Positions 13,573-17,333 of a DNA stretch of 17,333 bases are shown here, in pieces (the stretch's first letter is position 1; every line of letters begins with the position of its first letter). The notes beneath the pieces are model-generated. The model did not search any database and was not told where the DNA came from. It saw only the letters and a list, made by a program, of their open reading frames with translations. The position numbers and the translations under genes are program-made. Origin of the DNA: Thermohalobaculum sp038524325. GTDB taxonomy: Bacteria; Pseudomonadota; Alphaproteobacteria; Rhodobacterales; Rhodobacteraceae. The stretch is taken from NCBI GenBank assembly GCA_038524325.1, contig JBCBIS010000084.1:1-17333 (forward strand). The letters are read 5' to 3'.

Positions 13573-13578
13573 GCCGCC
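13561..13578. promoter_or_regulatory. Palindrome over the suyA -35 element, candidate operator
   Basis: GGCGGCT-GTCG-AGCCGCC is a perfect 7-bp inverted repeat (18 bases) that contains the -35 hexamer of the suyA promoter. A regulator binding there would block RNA polymerase. Sulfolactate operons are usually inducible, but no regulator gene for it is visible nearby in this window. Confidence 0.45.
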
Positions 13579-13621
13579 TTGATCCGTTCGGAGTTTTCGA
13601 AATCGGGTATCGAAGCACCTG

Positions 13622-13657
13622 AAACGGAAAGGGCCGGGCGATGCCAACGCCCGGCCC
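13622..13657 (-). terminator. Terminator of the caspase-like gene
   Basis: A 10-bp perfect hairpin, GGGCCGGGCG (13631-13640) with CGCCCGGCCC (13648-13657) and a 7-base loop, lies 20 bases past the stop codon of the caspase-like gene. On the minus strand it is followed by TTTCCGTTTC, a modest T-rich tail. It separates that gene from the suyA promoter. Confidence 0.7.
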
Positions 13658-13677
13658 AGGTTGCGTCAGCGCACGGC

Positions 13678-15384
13678 TCAGCGCCGCGAGATCGCGCCGA
13701 TCAGGTTTTGCAGGACATTGCCCGAACCGGTGCTGCGCGAGGTTTCCTCGACCACCAGCGCCACCGTGTCACGATCGAAGAAACCGGTCGCATTCAGCCC
13801 GCGATCCTCCTGGTACTTGCGCACCGCCTTGCGGGTATTGCCATCGAAGGCCCCGTCTTGCGGGCCGGGATGGAAGCCGAGAAAGGCCAGCCGTTGCTCC
13901 AACGATTGGCGCGAGGCCTTGTCCAGACCCAATCGTTTTTCCTTCTCGGCGTTGCGGGCAAACGCGTCCTTGTTGGCAATCACCTTCATCGCGCGTTTGG
14001 CGGCGGCGGCATAATTGCCATCGGGATAGGTACGGAGGAAACCGCGATAGGCGGCGGCGGTGCCCAGCTTTTCCGCGTCTTTGAACGCCTGCCGCTCGGC
14101 CTTTTCCTCGGCCCGTTCGCTTTTCGCCGCCAGCCGTTCCAACTGTGCAATCGCCCGGTCGGCATTTACCCCATCGGGATAGCGAGCGAGATAGGCGCGA
14201 TAGCCGGCGGCCGTGCGCAGCCCGCCGGTCTCTTGCCAGTATTGCCGGTCCTCACGTTCCAGCCGAACCGCCAAATCCCGCTTGGCCCGTGTGCCTTGCT
14301 TCAAGATCCGGCTGTACTGCCCGTCGGTCAGATAGCCGGTCACCTTATGGCCGTTCGCGCCCTGCCACTCGCTGAGAGCTGCCCGGGTGACTGGCCCGAA
14401 AATGCCGTCGATCCCCTTCGGATCATGGCCCAGAAGAGCGAGGGACTCCTGCACCTGCCGCCGCTCGGACCGGGTCAGGCGCAGCGCCTTTTCTGCCTTG
14501 GCCGCAGGGTCCGGCGCGCCGGCCGCGGCCATGCCCAGCTTCTTGCGCGCCGCGGCGGCATGGGTGCCCTCGGGATAGCGGGTCAGATAGGCCTCGTAAT
14601 CCTCTTTCCGCCCGGTGGCGGTGGCGGCATCCCAGAAGGCCTGCTCGATCTGCGCCGAGATGCTCACGGTCTCGGGCGCCGGCGGGGTGACGAGGACGAT
14701 CCGCTCCTCGACAGTGCCGGAGACCCAGACCCGGTCACCCGCGGCCTCGACCGCCTCGGCCAGCTTTGCGCCGGGCGCCAGGAGGGCATCGGCGATCAGC
14801 TTGTTGAAGGCCGAATAGGTCTTGCCCTTCCGCTCCTTCGCGCGGCCCGGGGCCGCCGCCGAGACCACGAGGATGCCGGCGCTGTCCTCGACCTCCGCCA
14901 TCCCCGGTTCGGCGAAATCTGTCGGTGTAAAGCCCCGATACTGCGCGACATCCAGGAACACCACGGCCCGGCCCGGGGCCGCTCCGGCCAAGCCGGTCAC
15001 CAGGTCCAGCGGCACCGCGTTCAGCGTGACATCAACCAGGTTCTTCGGATCCAGATCGGTCGGCGCCAGATAGGTCTGGCCACCGGCGCGCATGGCGTGG
15101 CCGGAGTAATAGATCACCAGAGGCGCCCGTTTCCCAGTGCGCTGCGCGAAGTCCTGGAGCAGCGCCGAGAAGGCCTCGCGATCCAGATCCGACCCGCGCA
15201 GAACCTTGTAGCCCGCTTCCTCGAGAACACGCGCAACCCGCCGTGTGTCGTTAAAGGCCGTCACCGCGTCGGGCGCTGCCGCGTAATCCGAGTTGCCGAT
15301 CACCAGGGCGAGACCCTCGGCCTGCACGGCCAGGGGCGTTGTGGCCAGAAGCGCCGCGGTCATGGCGGCTGCGATGCGTTTCAT
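13678..15384 (-). CDS. Secreted caspase-fold (peptidase C14-like) protein lacking the catalytic cysteine, with peptidoglycan-binding domains
   Basis: A 568-residue protein from ATG 15384, with GGGAGGA 6 bases upstream and a clear Sec signal peptide (MKRIAAAMTAALLATTPLAVQA). Residues about 23-235 form a caspase/metacaspase-like domain: LALVIGNSDY, then VIYYSGHAMR with the catalytic-position His96. The strand that should end in LDAC(R) reads VFLDVAQYR, so the nucleophile position is Ala147; I find no cysteine anywhere in the 568 residues. Peptidoglycan_binding_1 domains follow at about 304-362 (GIDGIFGPVTRAAL) and 487-546 (PQDGAFDGNTRKAV). Three ~35-residue repeats of the type YxAYLxRYPxG sit at about 248-283, 381-417 and 432-468. 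It is probably a non-proteolytic envelope scaffold or regulator. It stands alone with its own terminator. Confidence 0.92.
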   Translation of the reverse strand: MKRIAAAMTAALLATTPLAVQAEGLALVIGNSDYAAAPDAVTAFNDTRRVARVLEEAGYKVLRGSDLDREAFSALLQDFAQRTGKRAPLVIYYSGHAMRAGGQTYLAPTDLDPKNLVDVTLNAVPLDLVTGLAGAAPGRAVVFLDVAQYRGFTPTDFAEPGMAEVEDSAGILVVSAAAPGRAKERKGKTYSAFNKLIADALLAPGAKLAEAVEAAGDRVWVSGTVEERIVLVTPPAPETVSISAQIEQAFWDAATATGRKEDYEAYLTRYPEGTHAAAARKKLGMAAAGAPDPAAKAEKALRLTRSERRQVQESLALLGHDPKGIDGIFGPVTRAALSEWQGANGHKVTGYLTDGQYSRILKQGTRAKRDLAVRLEREDRQYWQETGGLRTAAGYRAYLARYPDGVNADRAIAQLERLAAKSERAEEKAERQAFKDAEKLGTAAAYRGFLRTYPDGNYAAAAKRAMKVIANKDAFARNAEKEKRLGLDKASRQSLEQRLAFLGFHPGPQDGAFDGNTRKAVRKYQEDRGLNATGFFDRDTVALVVEETSRSTGSGNVLQNLIGAISRR

Positions 15385-15519
15385 GTGATCCTCCCAAGTT
15401 GCTTTCCGCAATCCTTTCGGTTTTGGCACTGGAACGCGACAGAACTTTGTCACCGTTGCGGCGATTGTGACCTTGGAGCCGATCTGCTAGCGGAAGGGGG
15501 CATATCCCGAAAGGCGCCG

Positions 15520-16425
15520 ATGTCCCGCATCCTCACATTGCTTTACAGCCAGACTTGGCTGCTCCTGACGCTTTGCGCCCTGTTCTGGGCCGGAAACGCG
15601 GTGGCAGGAAAGCTGGCCGTCGGGCATGTCCAGCCGTTTCAACTGGTGCTGTTGCGCTGGGTCTGTGTGGCTGCGGCCCTGTGGCTGCTGTTCGGGCACG
15701 AGGTGCGGGAGCATTGGCCGGTCCTGCGCCCCCGGCTCGGCTGGCTCGTACTGATCTCGACCGCGGGGTTCACGGTGTTCAACGCGCTGTTCTATATCGC
15801 GGCCTTCAGCACGACGGCGGTGAATATCGGGATCTTGCAGGGCGCGATGCCGGTGATGGTGCTGATCGGTGCTTTTCTCGCCTATCGCACGCCAGTGGGC
15901 GCGGTGCAGGCCTTGGGTGTGGCGATCACCCTGGTGGGCGTGGCTGTGGTGGCGACGGGCGGCGACCCGGCGGCGGTGATCGCGGCGGGGCTGAACCCGG
16001 GCGATCTCTATATGCTGATCGCCGGAGCGGCCTATTCCTTCTATGCCGTGATGCTGCGGCAGCGGCCCGAGATTCCGGGCACCGCGTTTTTCACAGTCAT
16101 GTCGGTCGTCGCGATGGTCACCGCGCTGCCGCTGGCGATTGGCGAGGCGGTGGTGACCGGGGTCTCGTGGCCCAGCCTGCAAGGGTGGCTGGTGGTCCTC
16201 TATGTCGCGATCTTCCCCTCTTGCCTCAGCCAGTTGTTCTTTCTGCGGGGGGTCGATCAGATCGGACCGGGGCGAGCCGGGGTCTATATCAATCTCGTCC
16301 CGGTCTTTGCGGCCATTCTGGCGGTGATCGTCTTGGGCGAGGCCTTCCGCTGGTATCACGCGGCGGCGCTCGCCCTGGTTCTGGGGGGGATCTGGTTGGC
16401 GCAGCGCAGTGCTCGCGCCGCCTGA
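15520..16425 (+). CDS. EamA/DMT-family membrane transporter
   Basis: A 301-residue integral membrane protein with about ten hydrophobic helices arranged as two EamA repeats, the standard 10-TMS drug/metabolite transporter layout. Repeat 1 starts LLLTLCALFWAGNAVAGKLA (about 14-33) and includes FNALFYIAAFSTTAVNIGIL. Repeat 2 starts GDLYMLIAGAAYSFYAVMLR and ends with VPVFAAILAVIVLGEAFRWYHAAA, the typical EAMA-like PLxAxxLGE region. Members export amino acids, metabolites or drugs; the substrate cannot be inferred. I chose ATG 15520, where the family N-terminus begins; the reading frame is open far upstream but only as antisense of the caspase-like gene. The 135-bp divergent region before it has only a weak GTCAC/GTGAC inverted repeat (15449-15471). 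Its stop abuts the convergent DUF1127 stop. Confidence 0.93.
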   Translation: MSRILTLLYSQTWLLLTLCALFWAGNAVAGKLAVGHVQPFQLVLLRWVCVAAALWLLFGHEVREHWPVLRPRLGWLVLISTAGFTVFNALFYIAAFSTTAVNIGILQGAMPVMVLIGAFLAYRTPVGAVQALGVAITLVGVAVVATGGDPAAVIAAGLNPGDLYMLIAGAAYSFYAVMLRQRPEIPGTAFFTVMSVVAMVTALPLAIGEAVVTGVSWPSLQGWLVVLYVAIFPSCLSQLFFLRGVDQIGPGRAGVYINLVPVFAAILAVIVLGEAFRWYHAAALALVLGGIWLAQRSARAA

Positions 16426-16647
16426 TCACAGCCGCTGGTCGAGGCCGAGCGAATGCCGCGACATGTTTCGCGCAGCCTCGGCAATGTTGAAGCGATAGGG
16501 CAGGCCCATGGCTTGCTCCACCTCGAACCGTGCGAGGCCCATATCGTCCAGCACGCGATCCTCCTTGGCGAGCAGCTCACGCAGCGCGGCACGGTCGCGG
16601 CGGGCTTTGATCCAGGCGGCGAAGTGGAGGGTTATGAGGGTCAGCAT
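16426..16647 (-). CDS. DUF1127-domain small protein
   Basis: A 73-residue protein from ATG 16647, preceded by AGGAGA at a good distance. A hydrophobic start (MLTLITLHFAAWIKARRDR) is followed by the DUF1127 core: ALRELLAKEDRVLDDMGLARFEV (the core lies at about 21-43, with the MGLARFEV block near 35-43). Relatives in alphaproteobacteria are small, arginine-rich proteins; some have been linked to RNA metabolism, phosphate or stress responses. Function here is not known. The gene is divergent from a LysR regulator with a 123-bp shared upstream region, a pairing that suggests regulation by that protein. Its stop codon is immediately adjacent to the stop of the EamA gene. Confidence 0.85.
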   Translation of the reverse strand: MLTLITLHFAAWIKARRDRAALRELLAKEDRVLDDMGLARFEVEQAMGLPYRFNIAEAARNMSRHSLGLDQRL

Positions 16648-16715
16648 ATCCGGTCTCCTTTCAGGTTTGGGCGCCCCGCCATCGGGGCCTGGGAAGAACC
16701 TAGGCACTGCGATTG

Positions 16716-16731
16716 ATTAAGTGAAACTAAT
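16716..16731. promoter_or_regulatory. Candidate LysR-type operator between DUF1127 and LysR genes
   Basis: The sequence ATTAAGTGAAACTAAT has ATTA and TAAT arms around 8 bases in an AT-rich island of an otherwise GC-rich window. A second imperfect dyad, TTCA-N7-TGAA (16748-16762), lies downstream and overlaps the putative LysR promoter. LysR proteins typically bind such dyads in the divergent region they control. Confidence 0.4.
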
Positions 16732-16735
16732 TGGA

Positions 16736-16763
16736 TTGACATTGGCGTTCAGAATTGTTGAAT
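16736..16763 (+). promoter_or_regulatory. Sigma70-like promoter of the LysR gene
   Basis: A perfect TTGACA (16736-16741) is followed after 16 bases by TTGAAT (16758-16763), four of six matches to the -10 consensus. The predicted start of transcription is about 16770, at or next to the ATG of the LysR gene at 16771. Confidence 0.55.
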
Positions 16764-16770
16764 TGATCTC

Positions 16771-17333
16771 ATGAACGAGATCTTCTCACCTCCCGCCCCC
16801 GCCGCCACGCTGGACGTCGATGTCCTGCGCACCATGGTCGAGATTGCCGAGACTGGGTCGATGACCCTGGCCGCCGAGCGGGTGGGGCGCACGCCTGCCG
16901 CCCTCTCGATGCAGCTCAAGAAACTGGAGGAAACGCTGGGCCGCGCCCTGTTCACCCGCAACCGCCAGGGGATGAGCCCGACCTCGGAGGGGCACAAGCT
17001 GCTGGTCTATGCCCGCAAGATGGTCGAACTGAACCGCGCAGCACTCGACGCCTTCCGCGGCCCGGCGCTGAGCGGAGAGATCACGGTCGGGACGACGGAT
17101 GATCTTGGCCATCAGCAGCTCGCCAACGTGCTGGCGGGTTTCGCGCAGTCGCATTGCGGCGTCACGGTGAATGTGGTGATGGGTCAGACGACTGCGCTGG
17201 CGGCGAGTTTCGACAAAGGCACGCTGGATATGACGCTGCTCTCGCCCGGTTGCGCGGTCGGGCGGCGCGACAGCGACATCACGCTCCACCGCGAGAAGCT
17301 GATCTGGTTGGGGGCCGAGGGAGGCTGCGCGAA
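16771..17333 (+). CDS. LysR-family transcriptional regulator (partial, N-terminal part)
   Basis: The frame from ATG 16771 stays open for 187 codons to the window edge. The N-terminus is a LysR winged helix-turn-helix: TLDVDVLRTMVEIAETGSMT, then LAAERVGRTPAALSMQLKKL, the recognition region, and the FTRNRQGMSPTSEG wing (together about residues 13-75). An effector-binding domain begins with GEITVGTTDDLG (about residue 105). The sequence style (VDVLRTMVEIAETGSMTLAA) resembles the LrhA/HexA branch. It is divergent from the DUF1127 gene and probably controls it and itself. No Shine-Dalgarno is visible ahead of the ATG. The C-terminal part lies outside the window. Confidence 0.92.
   Translation, partial: MNEIFSPPAPAATLDVDVLRTMVEIAETGSMTLAAERVGRTPAALSMQLKKLEETLGRALFTRNRQGMSPTSEGHKLLVYARKMVELNRAALDAFRGPALSGEITVGTTDDLGHQQLANVLAGFAQSHCGVTVNVVMGQTTALAASFDKGTLDMTLLSPGCAVGRRDSDITLHREKLIWLGAEGGCA

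Noticed and set aside
13187..13582. 131-codon plus-strand frame opposite suyA
   Set aside because: Shadow of suyA and its upstream region; the minus-strand SAF domain is unambiguous.
13579..15519. Long plus-strand open frame running into the EamA gene (948 codons in total)
   Set aside because: It is the antisense of the caspase-like gene, which has clear domains, a signal peptide and a ribosome binding site. The antisense protein is low-complexity R/G/P/H-rich with no recognisable domain. Only the part from 15520 is real.

Overview
The window is visibly GC-rich. Its gene content (a BMP-type nucleoside transporter operon, DUF1127 next to a LysR regulator, sulfolactate genes, a caspase-like/peptidoglycan-binding protein) points to an alphaproteobacterium, most likely a Rhodobacteraceae/Roseobacter-group member. 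This is inferred from family content; no rRNA or other phylogenetic marker is present. I see no tRNA, rRNA, CRISPR array, insertion sequence or phage gene.

Region 1 (1-6500, minus strand) is one tight operon for nucleoside uptake and breakdown. In transcription order it encodes a TrpF-like isomerase, a ribokinase, a nucleoside hydrolase, an isopenicillin-N-synthase-type 2-oxoglutarate/Fe(II) oxygenase, a BMP-family periplasmic binding protein, a VOC protein, a dual-ATPase ABC subunit, and the first 41 codons of what is probably a permease. Three junctions are ATGA stop/start overlaps. The expected flow is capture and import of a nucleoside, cleavage of the N-glycosidic bond, and phosphorylation of ribose. 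The oxygenase and TrpF paralogue are unexplained extra steps and suggest a modified nucleoside or deoxynucleoside substrate.

Region 2 (6609-10129, plus strand) is a signalling operon: a STAS anti-sigma-antagonist protein, a metallo-beta-lactamase-fold hydrolase, and a membrane CHASE2 sensor fused to a SpoIIE/PP2C phosphatase. It looks like the antagonist/phosphatase half of a partner-switching system. The kinase/anti-sigma factor is not in the window.

Region 3 (10148-13572, minus strand) holds suyA-suyB-comC-like genes for 3-sulfolactate, with a good sigma70-like promoter over a palindrome in front of suyA. The 256-bp suyB-comC gap is packed with hairpins. The 3' side ends in a structured ~190-bp region with a strong intrinsic terminator, just ahead of a small exported protein of unknown function.

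Region 4 (13622-17333) holds a secreted caspase-fold protein that has lost its catalytic cysteine (minus), an EamA/DMT exporter (plus), a DUF1127 protein (minus) and the N-terminal part of a divergent LysR regulator (plus, running off the end) that may be translated from a leaderless mRNA. No gene-free stretch exceeds 300 bases.
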